From: Riptortus pedestris
Taxonomy: Eukaryota > Arthropoda > Insecta > Hemiptera > Alydidae
Assembly (NCBI GenBank): GCA_019009955.1
Contig: CM032231.1
Coordinates: 93,903,001 to 93,967,000, forward strand
DNA: 64,000 nucleotides
Direction: 5' to 3'
The stretch's first letter is position 1. Each line of letters opens with the position of its first letter. The notes beneath the pieces were generated by a model. That model was not told the origin of the DNA. It searched no databases and worked only from the letters and a program-made list of their open reading frames with translations. Made by a program: the position numbers and the translations under genes. Below are positions 53,800-64,000 of the stretch, piece after piece.

Positions 53800-56700
53800 C
53801 TGAAAAAAAATGAATTTTTATAAATTATCCTTATTTGAAATGTTTTTACACATTTTTAAAAATTTAAGAAATTGTTGGTTCAAGAACTGATGGGGGTCCA
53901 AGCCTGCCATATGGTTCTGGTCATAGGTCAAGTGGTGAAACTACAGACCAAGAATTAAGCTTCTTATTTCAAACATTCCCACACGATATTGAATGGATCG
54001 GAGGGAATGGATAGAAGTTTAACCTCAAAGCATTGGAAAATAATATTGAATTTTCATAAAAAAAATATTTCATTCTTGTATAATTAGCTGATGCTGTAGG
54101 TTATTATAGCAATCTTTGAAGAATATGACATATTTCTTTCCTTTACAAAGTTAATTAAAATTATAACTGCTTAATCTCTTTTTAACAAAAATGTTTTGAG
54201 AGTTTTCTTTAATATTTGCTATGTCTAAAGTACCTTTTGGAGGCTCAGATTAGCCATGTGAGCTTGATTCTCCCCGGGCAATAGGAATTTACTCATCCAT
54301 GAACTCATTGAATAAAATCCTTATTCCCCACCCTTGCTACAAAAGAGTAGCATCTCAATTAGCCTAAGTAGCTAAAAAGTGGATGCTAATAAATAATAAA
54401 CAAATTAAAGTAACTTTTAAAAAAATAATTTTCTGATTCTTTTTCTTTTTTCCATTTATAAAAGTTTATTTTAGAAACAAACAACAGTCATTAGATTTAT
54501 GTTTTTGTAGATAAAATCTGAAATATTAAATTACTAATTGCTGGATATTTACAGTTACTCACAAACTATCTACTGTATAAATATACACTTGGCTTTTAAT
54601 ACCCCCCCCCCCAAATGTAGTTAAATGCCAGATAGAAAGAAAAACTGCAGTTGAACTAACTAAAAACTCATTCATAACTATATGACAAAAATGTATCAAT
54701 ACATACAGTGATAGTAAAAGTGGGGGGGGGATTCCGTTCTATAGAATTTTAACATATTTTTAACGTAATAAATAAACACTCAACATTTTTGAATATAATT
54801 TAAATTGATATAGGAAATAATGTTTTAAGACTATGGACAATTAAAATACTCTTCTATTAAGTGTAGGATAACAATTGGTTGAAGAGTTGAGCAGACCAAA
54901 ACGAAGAACATTTGGTGAATGCATATACGAAACACTTTAATAACACCTGTTGACATGAATCCTGAGATGTCTAGCCCTTAAATGTACTAAATGTTATTGA
55001 GATACAGTATCCTACCAGTTTGAAATATTAACTACACTTAATTTGAACAACCTGCTGTATTAGTAAATTAATGTTACCTTATATACAACAGATTACTTTG
55101 GACAATTCTTTGAAAGAAGCAGTACAATTTTTGGCTTTCTTTTTCTAAACAGATCAATTTAGGTAGAATAATATATGTTTGATTTATTTGTGTATTGCCA
55201 CATCAATCAAAACTTGGCCACATGTCACTAAGGCACTGAAAATGGCTCTGGCTATAATTAAGCTTAAAAAAAGAAAAAGAGACAAAAAAAGGGGGGAGTG
55301 TTCAGGTTAGCTAAGTGAGTCAAGAAAATGACTAATTAAAATCCTTAGTAAACCCAGGTGAGAAACACATGGTAACCAGTAGATAACCTGTCTCGATTAG
55401 CATTCTAGCTTTAAGTGTATGTTAAAAAATAACAAAAATAAAAACATGGATTAAATACCTGAGAATAGAAATAATATATGCCTGGGTATTTGTTAAGGGT
55501 TAGCTCACCATCCCTCATTGTACTAATATCATATCCTCCCATTGACATAGTATCCATGATTCCTGGGGCAGGAGCCCAGTCTTTAATTATACCTCTTACA
55601 TGACACATTCGATGGTTCGCTGAAATTGAATTTCACAAACATTAGAAATATATAGGTATTTGGAAGAGAAAGATCACATTAAAAACGCATAGTAGTTTCA
55701 TTGTTTTTAGACCCTATCTAAAATGGCTTCTTTAATAAGCTGAAATATCTAGAAACAAGAAAGTCCATCATGCAGGTACTGCATGAACAATGGTGATTTC
55801 CCACAAACTGCAATATGATACGTTCATGATCTCATTTCACCATCTATTTATTAATTCTCTCACAATAAAAAGCATATGTAAACAATAATTAATTGGATAT
55901 GTTGATTGGATTTGAGTTTAGTAACTGAGATACTTTAAGTGAAAATTGGATGAGTAGAGAAGTGGAGGCTTACAAAATACTGAAGCCAAAGGAATACAAA
56001 TAACTGTTAATATTTGAGTCCGGGAAAGCAAGTATAGAACTGTAGTTACAGAAAATTAAATTTCTAACAACATTGGCTATATAAAATATTTTGAACATAC
56101 TCATAGTAACCGAGATATTTAGAATTTCCAATTATTCCTCCTCATTCGAATTATCTGCCACATCTGAATTTCTCAGTTCCAATTTTACTTATCACATTAC
56201 ATATAACACTTTAATATATGGTACGTTAAAAATTATTGGCATATTTTCTTTTCATAAATTCCTTCATAAGTAATTCCTAAATAATGACTAGTCTTTGTTT
56301 TGATATGACGGCAAAGAGATCTGGTGAATGTAGTACAAAATATAATTCAAAGGATAAACAAAATTTTTGTACAAAAAAACCAGTTTGTAAAACTGATAAG
56401 ACAATAAAAGTCCAACCTTAGTTCAACTCTGGCTAAAAGAAGGTGATAACCTGTATATCACCCTTCCCAATGAGCAATGATAGGACACTGTGCATGTTAA
56501 TAAGTAAATAAAAAGTCCACCTTAATAAAAAAAAATTACCATCATAGCAGCGATAACCGTGTCTTCCAGGATGCCTGACTTTGGATGTATCACCCACATA
56601 ATGAATTGCAACTCCATTTCCTAAAGATGTGTGTTGTTTTTGGGGAGTACCATAAGAGGGCTTATCGAATTCAAAGCCTTGTGGCTAAAATGAAAATAAA

Positions 56701-56843
56701 TAAAGTGAATCTATTAACTTTATATCTAACCTATATTTCATGAAATGTAAAATATAAGAAATACAAAATGTTAAGACATAAAAATATATGAATATTTTAC
56801 CTGATCAGCCTTTACGAAGATACGTGCTTTTACTTCAGGAGAC
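53515..56843 (-). CDS. TNF-superfamily ligand, Eiger/EDA-like (3' four exons, about 210 codons; N terminus not found)
   Basis: TNF ligands are type II membrane proteins whose trimeric C-terminal domain binds TNF receptors; in insects Eiger drives JNK signalling. Exons on the minus strand: 56843-56801, 56684-56540, 55619-55459 and 53799-53515, in consistent phase, ending in a stop. The TNF homology domain shows strand A GVAIHYVGDTSKV, IIKDWAPAPG, DGELTLNKYPGIYYFYSQIF, two cysteines placed as in EDA (VFQCSL and KKNSCFTGGLIHLKEGDRI) and the family-typical end FFGLFQV. The first visible exon (SPEVKARIFVKADQ) starts in mid-codon, so upstream exons with the transmembrane anchor and cleavage site must exist beyond 56843. 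Eiger versus EDA orthology cannot be settled here. Confidence 0.9.
54240..54405 (+). mobile_element. SINE, internally deleted head
   Basis: AGATTAGCCATGTGAGCTTG joins GATTCTCCCCGGGCAATAGG, skipping part of the head; tail AAAAAGTGGATGCTAATAAA. In the last TNF intron. Confidence 0.7.
55310..55438 (+). mobile_element. SINE, rearranged
   Basis: GGTTAGCTAAGTGAGTCAAG then CAGTAGATAACCTGTCTCGA and a degenerate tail; ends close to the TNF exon donor at 55458. Confidence 0.5.
55459..55619 (-). CDS. TNF ligand exon, central domain
   Basis: It encodes NHRMCHVRGIIKDWAPAPG and GELTLNKYPGIYYFYSQ; the Y-Y-F-Y-SQ strand is a family hallmark. Phase 0 donor GTATTT. Confidence 0.92.
55764..56235 (+). mobile_element. 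Helentron-like element, head half, diverged
   Basis: TCCATCATGCAGGTACTGCA and GTGATTTCCCACAAACTG form the head; core blocks are recognisable to about 56230. No microsatellite or tail. Confidence 0.6.
56408..56518 (+). mobile_element. SINE 3' fragment
   Basis: AACTCTGGCTAAAAGAAGGT, GATAACCTGTATATCACCC and a TTAATAAGTAAATAAAA tail, just before the TNF exon at 56540. Confidence 0.6.
56540..56684 (-). CDS. TNF ligand exon, start of TNF homology domain
   Basis: It encodes PQGFEFDKPSYGTPQKQ, then GNGVAIHYVGDTSKV and HPGRHGYRCYD. AIHYVGD matches strand A of TNF ligands. Ends phase 1 at GTAATT. Confidence 0.85.
56801..56843 (-). CDS. TNF ligand, short stalk exon
   Basis: Forty-three bases between TTATTACAG and GTAAAA encode SPEVKARIFVKADQ. 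The other two frames contain stops. It joins in phase 0 to the next exon. Confidence 0.65.
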
Positions 56844-57281
56844 CTGTAATAAAAGAACAGTCAATTAGATTAGGCTACACTAAAATATTTATGTACTTTT
56901 AAATATATATGCTTCTAAGTTGTAAATTAATGTTGATGTGTATCTCATTTTATTTATTACAAATGGAAACAAACATTTGATTTGGGCTCTAGATGATTTT
57001 CTCGTACTCTTATTAAAATAAATAAAATGTTTGCATTTCATTTGAAAGTAACTCATCATGGATCATGAATCATGGATGATAACTCCATCCAATGTCTCGG
57101 ATCAAAAAATGTCATAGAACATAGTTTAAAGTTCTAATAACAACCCTATACACATTTATCATATTATTTTCATATCTTTAATAAATACAGAGAATTTTGA
57201 ATTTTTTTATTTTCGCCCTCCTCTAAACCTCCCTCTCCTTAGTCAGGGTAAACAACGAGACATTACAACAATCCCAGAAAG

Positions 57282-57560
57282 CCTGTCACGCATGGGCTGG
57301 GTAGACTAAGCAGATTTCCCATCTGCTGGTATAACGCACTAGTGATCTCATTACACCATATATTCTCTATTTCCTAGTCAAAATTCGATTAGTAGTAGTA
57401 GAGGCTTCCTGAATGCCAAAAACAAGAACGTGCTAATAGCTCGCTTAAAATTTGAGTTAAATGAAAATGTATACCATTAATACAATTGTAGAGCATTAAT
57501 AGTTCATTAAGATTGGTCCAATAACATTTTTCAATCTGGCTCACAATAAGGGAAATATGC
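57282..57560 (+). mobile_element. Helentron-like element, head half
   Basis: GCCTGTCACGCATGGGCTGG and AAGCAGATTTCCCATCTG, then core sequence until about 57560, where a copy in reverse orientation begins. Confidence 0.7.
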
Positions 57561-57589
57561 CAAACTTTATGTTTATGTTTATTACGAAA

Positions 57590-58250
57590 AATCGAAAAAT
57601 TATATAAAATCGATCTTATTACAAATGTAATGTTATATAAACGTTGTTATGTGCAAGTTTTCTCTATAATGCATTTTAACCTAGATATTCGCATATTTTT
57701 AGTTTTCAGCCTTCAGGAAACCCTCACTCCTACTCATACCATACAGGGAATACTCTATTATATAATAAACCAATTTATTCGAAGATTAAATGCCAAATAT
57801 TGTTTTCAAGAGACCTTTATTATACGTGAGACATGGAAATACGTTCTGTTGACCCCCCCCCCTCCCACCTTTAGTTCTTGGACTACTAAAAATTAGAGTA
57901 ATTGAGATAAAAAATCTTCTGATTACAGTACTAAACGTAGTAAATAGTTTTCAATGAAATTAATGTTCTATTCAGATATATTTCAGTAATTGTTTTTCTT
58001 TCCGGTGAAGAATATTTCTATCTATCTGCTCAGCTCTGAGGTTGGCTGACCTGTTTATTTACAATTTAGAAGCTTTCCGTTGTAAAGGTTATTGAAATGT
58101 AAACTGACTTGAAGGTTTCTTATTTTTAACCGTTTATATTTATTCACTTAATATTCACGGTGGCGTTAAGTGTTACCAGTATGTAGATTTATCTACTGTA
58201 AAACCTTACGATGGGAAATATGCCTAGTTTACGAAGTCCTTGATGAAGGA
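57590..58250 (-). mobile_element. Helentron-like element, reverse orientation
   Basis: TTTTTAGTTTTCAGCCTTCA, AATGCCAAATATTGTTTTCA and the head GATGGGAAATATGCCTAGTT. It abuts the preceding plus-strand copy, core to core. Confidence 0.65.
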
Positions 58251-58559
58251 GTCGATGAAGGAGTCAAGAAATTCTGCCCCTGTGCCGACGAGTGATATAT
58301 TAAATGGAGCTGTTTATGAGAAAATGGTCAGCTCAAAACATCTGGATATGGGTCAGAACGTCAATGACTTAAGATAGAGAAGAGAGTATTGTTATGTAAT
58401 TATTTATGAAACACAGTAAATACTATTGGATCTTGCGGGCTCATTCATCGTCGAAATCTAGGTCAGAATAGTATCACAATCATTCGTGAAAATAGTACAG
58501 AGTTCATAGAGTACACAGCTGATGGTCGGCCATATTGTTAGTAGCGTTGGGTAAATGAG

Positions 58560-59150
58560 GAGCGTAGTTTTCAGATACATAAAATATGTCGAAACACTTT
58601 GATTATTTTATTTTATTAAGAATATTACAGTTAAATGCATTTGGTAATTTTATATGTACAATACAATCGTCCTCCATCACTCTCGACAAAAGCTACACCC
58701 CTTCACGACAATGAGAGGTGCTGCCTCTCCCTGCCTGGCAAGGAAGTCAAGAGCTAAGGAGGAATGGCACTTGATAAGAAAATAGCCACTGCTATCACTT
58801 CACTTTACACTTTTATAGGAGATCTCTGGGCCATTGTCTCTTGAGGCGCCGTGGAGGGGAATATGGATGAGTGGTACTGGAAAGGGCTAGGACTTCTGGA
58901 TTAGGATGATTGGATAGCCTCCTGTGGATTTTCTGAATCTTAAGGGAACTAGGTCCTTTACAAATAGGATATTAAGATCTTTATGGAGGGTGTCGTTCGT
59001 AATATAATATAGAGCATCTACTACGGTGCGCAGGACTTTGGATTGGAAAGTCTGGATGTGCTGATGCTCGAAGGTTTTGCTGTACCCCACACTTCTATTG
59101 CGTATGTCCATATTGGTTTAAGTAGTAACTTGTATATTGTTAGTTATAAA
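58560..59150 (-). mobile_element. jockey-type LINE 3' remnant
   Basis: Minus-strand frames read KPIWTYAIEVWGTAK, then after a shift HQHIQTFQSKVLRTVVDALY and HKDLNILFVKDLV. This is the RPIWTYG--LWGTAS...IQ-FQSK-LR--V-APWY...DL-IP-V C terminus of jockey-clade reverse transcriptases, typical of arthropods. Downstream to 58560 is probably its 3' UTR. Confidence 0.82.
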
Positions 59151-59211
59151 ATATGGTAGCAACCAAGTCTTATTTACTTGTAAGAGGAATCATATCAGAT
59201 AGGCCTTGGGT

Positions 59212-59376
59212 TTGGCATGAGTGCTAAGGATTTGGATTCTTTGAGGCGAACTATAGGGAATTTATTTAGTGAAGAAATCAATTAATAACATTCCTATACC
59301 ACAACTTGGCTAAAGAAGAATCATAGCCAGTAAGTAACACGTTCCGATTACCATAGCATAGTACGTTATTAATAAA
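59212..59376 (+). mobile_element. SINE, diverged
   Basis: AGGGAATTTATTTAGTGAAG, AACTTGGCTAAAGAAGAATC and the TACGTTATTAATAAAAAA tail. A Helentron-like element begins immediately after its A-rich tail. Confidence 0.6.
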
Positions 59377-59383
59377 AAAAAAG

Positions 59384-59865
59384 TCCGTCACGCAGGGGCT
59401 TCGTAAATTAAGCAGATTTCCCACGTGAAGTTATACAGTAGATAAATCTGCCCAATAACAACTGTTGTAGTAAGGTATCTCTAAACCTATTCAAGAGAGA
59501 CGAGTAGTTATGGAAACGGCCGCCAGAGCTCTCGGCGGAACGTCCCGAACATAGCCGACCCCTGCCGATCATACACAGAATACAAATGCAAATATCTCGG
59601 TTAATATTCAAGATAGAGAATAAATGTATAGAACAATATTTATAGTAAATGTAATTTGCAATAAGATTGGTTCAATACGATTTTTCGATCCGACGCATAA
59701 TAACGGAGATATTTTGAATTTTCAAAAATCACCACCTTTAAACCCCCCCTCCTACTGGTCCGATTTCAGCCATTAACGAACTTGATTTTTACTTTTACAT
59801 AAAACTATTAAATTTCGAGTTTGGTAACGATCAAACAAAAATTGCGACCACTAGAGCGTTAACGG

Positions 59866-59928
<63 letters not shown>

Positions 59929-60057
59929 TATAATTTTGAACGGACCTCATTTTCGTCACCTCCTGGGTAGGATCGATGGACATTTGAAGACATTTTTCGA
60001 AACTGGCGTCATGAGTACGACCTCAATAGCTGATTTCCCTTAAGGGAAGTCTGCTAA
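59384..60057 (+). mobile_element. Helentron-like non-autonomous element, complete reference copy
   Basis: Length 674 bp. Head TCCGTCACGCAGGGGCTTCG, subterminal AGCAGATTTCCC, internal GGAAACGGCCGCCAGAGCTC, (TA)n at 59871-59926, conserved GAACGGACCTCATTTTCGTC, then the tail palindrome GATTTCCCTTAAGGGAAGTC (60032-60051) and TGCTAA. There is no target duplication and no coding frame. The subterminal inverted repeats, 3' palindrome and internal microsatellite are the HINE/DINE-1 layout. Classification is by structure only. Confidence 0.85.
59871..59926. repeat. (TA)n microsatellite
   Basis: About 28 TA units within the complete Helentron-like copy. Confidence 0.95.
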
Positions 60058-60088
60058 AATTAAAACTCTAAAACCTGACCAGTAAAAG

Positions 60089-60232
60089 TCCGTCACGCAG
60101 GGGCTGCGTAAACTATATAGATTTCCCTCGTACAGTTTTACAATAAATAAATGTACATACTGGTTAAAATTAACACCACCGTGAATATTAAGTGAATACA
60201 GACGGTAACGAGAAATCTATACCATATTTATT
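60089..60232 (+). mobile_element. Helentron-like head fragment, one arm of an inverted pair
   Basis: TCCGTCACGCAGGGGCTGCG, then AAAATTAACACCACCGTGAA, which recurs in reverse complement near 60389-60410 within the next copy. Confidence 0.75.
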
Positions 60233-60485
60233 TTAGCAGATTTCCCTTAAGGGAAATCAGCTATTGAGATCGTACTCACGACGCGATTTTCTACATTTTT
60301 CTTCTCCAAGTTGGCAGAACTATTTGTTTACATTTCAGATGCTTTCCGTCGGGAGGATTCTTATTTTCGTTTGTATTTACTCACTTAATATTCACGGTGG
60401 TGTTGTGTAACCAGTATGTAGATTTATCTATTGTTAAACTTCACGGAGGAAATCTGCTTAGTTTAAGCAGCCCCTGCGTGACGGT
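60233..60485 (-). mobile_element. Helentron-like short copy with both ends
   Basis: Reverse orientation, 253 bp: TTAGCAGATTTCCCTTAAGG (perfect tail palindrome) at the left and GCCCCTGCGTGACGGTC (head) at the right, with most of the core and the (TA)n deleted. Confidence 0.8.
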
Positions 60486-60537
60486 CTTTTTTCTATTATT
60501 ACAGTGGTTCTTGACTTCATCACTTACGAACATGGGC

Positions 60538-60650
60538 CACTTATGCACAATTTCATACTTGCAAGTCTTTGCGTCTGGAGAGCGAACTTTGACCTTAATT
60601 ATAAGACTGCACCAGTCTCGTTTTCCTTTTGTCAGTGTTTGCCTCACATA
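60538..60650 (-). CDS. orphan exon-like segment (unassigned)
   Basis: The minus-strand frame reads TLTKGKRDWCSLIIKVKVRS, then PDAKTCKYEIVHKWPMF, directly before a perfect GTAAGT donor. It is clearly less AT-rich than its surroundings. KGKR would suit a furin-type cleavage site, and it lies upstream of, and on the same strand as, the TNF exons. However, it ends in phase 0 while the first found TNF exon needs phase 2, so a direct join is not possible. The acceptor (near 60650) is weak. It may be an exon of another gene. Confidence 0.3.
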
Positions 60651-61465
60651 TTAGTGATGCGGAGAGACAAAAGTTAGCTCCCTTAATGAAGAATTTTTGT
60701 GGAACTACGGACAGATTTCAATGTCCTTCAACTGTATTAAAATGTTTGATGGTAACTGAAATCAGGACTAAAGAAAAACATACCTATTGATGTGTTTATA
60801 ACTCAGACCAAAGAAGTCCCCCACCCCCCGGAGAAAAATATTTTTTAGGTTTCGAACTTCCATGTATATATTTTTACTGGAAAGTGTGTCGACAACCTCG
60901 GAGGAATTTCAAACTGTCCATTGTAGAATACCGAAATGTTCTCGGAATGGAGATGACGGTACGTGACTAATGACAGTTCTTAGCTATTCCTTGTAATCCT
61001 TATTTCATGAAATATCTATAAATCAAATCTAGGAGAGCTGGCGTAAGCTATCTCCTGTTTGCAGCCATTAACCTCGTGATCAATGGAGTACAGCATTATC
61101 CTTAGTAGCCAAAAAAGAAAGAAAAAAAAAACTGCAAAAACACCATTTTCCTAAGAATGGGATAAAATTGTTGTACAGGTTAATTCAGTTAAATAAAATA
61201 TTGTATGTAATTATTAATAAACATACGTAAAAATATTTTTAAGAGGAGATCCAGCCTCCCCCCCCCTCAAACACCACAACAAATGCATTCAATAATCGTT
61301 TTGTGTGCATAAAACTGATAACACAATCGTAGTCAAAGTTCTTTTCGGTCTTCGGGTGAAAGGGTTAATATAGAGTAGTTATTTTCAAGTTTTGATAAGA
61401 GTGATAACATTTGCTTTGAAATACTTAATTTTGGGCAATAGTTCGAATATGATATTAAAAAAAAG

Positions 61466-62063
61466 CCCGTCACGCAGGGGCTGCGTTAACTAAGCTGATT
61501 TCCCATGTGCGTCACGTATTTCCATTTATCTAAAAAAATAAAAGTTCAATGAGAACCATATTTGGTATTTAGGTTTCACATAAAGTGATGACAATATTAG
61601 GAGTGGGGGTTTACTGAAGTCCGAAAACTAATAAATGCAAATATCTCGGTTAATAATTAAGTTAGTGAAAATACGTACATGTCAACATATATAGAACATT
61701 ACATTTTCAATAAGATTGGCTCTACACAATTTTTTGATCCAAAACATAATAACAGAGTTATTAAGAATTTTGGAAATTCCCCCTCTAAACCCCATTTCCC
61801 AATAGTCGGATTTCAGTCATTAACGAACTTCATCTTTTATTTTTATATAAATCGTTTAAATATCGCGTTTGGTAACGATCAAACAGAAATTGCTACCTCT
61901 AGAGCGTTAACACACAAATATATGTATGTGCGCGCGCGCGCGCGTGTGTTTGTGTGTATATATATATCAGTTTCGAAAGGACCTCATTTTCCCCAACTCC
62001 TGGATAGGATCAATGGACATTTTTCAAAAATCGCGATACGAGTACGACCTCAATAGCTGATTC
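61466..62063 (+). mobile_element. Helentron-like element, tail replaced by poly(T)
   Basis: Head CCCGTCACGCAGGGGCTGCG, core, a (CG)n(TG)n(TA)n tract at about 61920-61968, then CGAGTACGACCTCAATAGCT running into T18 exactly where the palindrome should be. Confidence 0.78.
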
Positions 62064-62579
62064 CTTTTTTTTTTTTTTTTATTACTACTTTTTTTTATCA
62101 TTGTTCATTGAGTTTACTAAATAACGGAAAGGAAACAAAATGGAACAAAGAGGAATCTCTCATCTCAAAATGGAAAATTGAAATGAAATACCACGTAATG
62201 TAATATAACTTGCCGAAAGAGAGAGCAATTCAATTTATTGAAATTGAAATAATTATTTTATACTATTAAGATGATGTTGACTAATTCCATTAAACTTTTA
62301 TCGTTATGTAATGTCATTTATTGGAAAGAGTCGTAATAAAAAGGATAGTAAACAATGGAGTAAGAGCACGGATATTAGTGGTAGAACATGAAGACGTGCC
62401 TTCGTGACTCTCGAATAATTATAACTAACAACAAATAACTAATAACAATGTTCGCAATTAGAATAATAAATAACTAATCTTATTAAAAGCTATGACTCGA
62501 GTAAATAACATGAAAAAAAAAATGCAATTATTTTCATTTAGAATCTCATGTAGTCCTTGAATAATCATTGTTCATTATA

Positions 62580-62582
<3 letters not shown>

Positions 62583-62633
<51 letters not shown>

Positions 62634-62634
62634 A
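62583..62634. repeat. (TA)n(TG)n compound microsatellite
   Basis: About 16 TA units followed by about nine GT units, not within a recognised element. Confidence 0.93.
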
Positions 62635-62879
62635 TAAATAAGTCTTTAAGCCTTGTCTGAACTTTTATTTAAAATATACATTTTTTTTCACGTGTCAGGT
62701 AAGAACTATGGCATCATAAACTGAAAATCTTGTCTTTCTGTCTGCCCACCCGTGAGTTATTCAATCGGGGAAAAAAGCTCATAGGATTTCAATAGACTTT
62801 TATAATTGGGAGTACTACTCTCCTTAAGGTACAATATAGACTGCATGACAATTCGAAGTCTTAGCAACTGTACCAATGG

Positions 62880-63515
62880 CAAACATTTCTTCAATTGTCC
62901 ATCGATCCTGCCTAGGAGATGACGAAGATGGGGTCCGTTCAAAATGTTGTAAATATATTTATGCACCCCCCCCCCCACACACACATATATATACATACTT
63001 GTCTGTTAATACTTTAGCGCTCGCAATTTTTGTTTGATCATTACCAAACTCGATATTTAAACTTTTTTTGTAAAATGCCTGAAATCAGACCAGTGGAAGT
63101 GGGGGGGGGATTTCGATAATTCGAAATATCTTCGTTATTATACGTCGGATCGAAAAATTGTATGGAATCAGTCTTATTTATTGCAAATGTAATGTTCTAT
63201 AAATGTTGTTAGGTGCATGTTTTTTCTAAATTGAATATTAACCACGATTAAACCCCCACTCCATGTCATATTAACATTAAGCTAAAGTGTCATGAAGCAC
63301 TTCATTCCATGGTTAAATACCAAATATGGTTGTCATTGAACTTTTACTTTGTGAGACACATGCAAATGCGTTATGTAATGATGACATCAATCAAGATTTT
63401 TTGTTCATTACTCAAAAATGTTTCTTTAATCTCTACCATACTCAATCAAGACTTAATATCATATTTGTTCTTGGCTGAAATCGGGCCTAGAATGGTGGTG
63501 GTTTAGAGAATGCCT
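62880..63515 (-). mobile_element. Helentron-like element, head missing
   Basis: Reverse orientation: TTGTCCATCGATCCTGCCTA, GATGGGGTCCGTTCAAAATG, a C13 and (CA)n(TA)n tract at 62966-62996, and core to about 63515. Confidence 0.68.
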
Positions 63516-63639
63516 AGTTTAAGGAATGTTAGGGCTATGCAATCTATATATTTTTATGAGAAACGATATTTAACAGAACCCATGAACGAGCATAAATTCC
63601 TTACCAATATCATGCTTAACCTAATACTGTCATAATATT

Positions 63640-63812
63640 AAGACGGTAAAACCCAGAGCTGTTTGTTCAATTTTCACCTGGGTAATAAGAATTTATTTAG
63701 GTATGAAATCGTTCAATATAATCCCACCCAACCTCTAAAATATTGGAAAACTATAGATAATCAGTCCGAATTAGCCTTTATAGTATAAAGTGGACGTTAA
63801 TAAATAATACAT
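63640..63812 (+). mobile_element. SINE, diverged
   Basis: GTTCAATTTTCACCTGGGTA, AGAATTTATTTAGGTATGAA and AAAGTGGACGTTAATAAATA match the family; the middle is eroded. Confidence 0.68.
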
Positions 63813-64000
63813 ATCGAAGGGAAATCATTTTTATTTCAACCTGGTAAGTAACACATCTTCAATACGAAAATGAATCATCATTCATCTTAACTGCGCTATG
63901 TGAATCAAAAAATCTTACAAGTGTATGAGTCCATAATTTCTGTCCATGTTACAGATGTTATATTATTTGATGAGAATTAAAGAACTGCTCATTGCATAAA

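Larger units (their letters stand above)
56844..64000. other. region upstream of the TNF exons, mostly repeats
   Basis: It should hold the missing 5' exons of the TNF gene unless they lie beyond the window. Repeat E (56995-57270), five Helentron-like copies, a jockey tail and two SINEs fill most of it. The only non-repeat coding-like segment is about 60538-60650 (minus). Confidence 0.5.

Overview
The window is AT-rich eukaryotic nuclear DNA with short exons, GT-AG introns and many transposable-element remnants. The element types point to an arthropod, most likely an insect: a jockey-type LINE tail, a mariner transposase, a hAT element, a TTAA-flanked MITE, tRNA-derived SINEs and Helentron/DINE-like elements. 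I cannot name the species. A hemimetabolous insect is a guess based on repeat flavour only.

Four protein-coding genes can be built exon by exon with consistent reading phase. (1) 11047 to 2901, minus strand: the first five exons of 6-phosphofructokinase, the committed step of glycolysis. The gene runs off the left edge. (2) 17909-30059, plus: a complete seven-exon TRAM1 gene, 382 aa, for an ER membrane protein of the translocon. (3) 35503-49999, plus: a complete nine-exon DAW1 gene, 424 aa, eight WD repeats, an assembly factor for axonemal outer-arm dynein. (4) 56843 to 53515, minus: the last four exons of a TNF-family ligand resembling Eiger/EDA. Its cytoplasmic and transmembrane N terminus was not found. 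PFK and TRAM1 are divergent; DAW1 and the TNF gene are convergent. The four have unrelated jobs, so this is ordinary gene order rather than a functional cluster.

Most of the rest is repeats. The dominant family has about 20 copies or fragments. One end carries GTCCGTCACGCAGGGGC and a subterminal AGCAGATTTCCC. The middle often holds an expanded (TA)n tract. The other end carries the palindrome GATTTCCCTTAAGGGAAATC followed by TGCTAA. The inverted subterminal repeats, terminal palindrome and internal microsatellite match the architecture of non-autonomous Helentron elements (HINE/DINE-1). A tRNA-derived SINE with 9-12 bp target duplications is the second most frequent family. Also readable are a hAT element with an exact 8-bp target duplication, a TTAA MITE, a 146/59/146 bp foldback, a decayed mariner, an LTR-retroelement 3' end and several LINE tails. 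Nested insertions give a relative order of events. No rRNA, tRNA gene or CRISPR array was seen.

No clearly new gene system is visible. The best leads are the Helentron-like family, two orphan coding-like segments (15270-15545 plus; about 60538-60650 minus), a GC-AG intron in PFK and a UPR-like element upstream of TRAM1.
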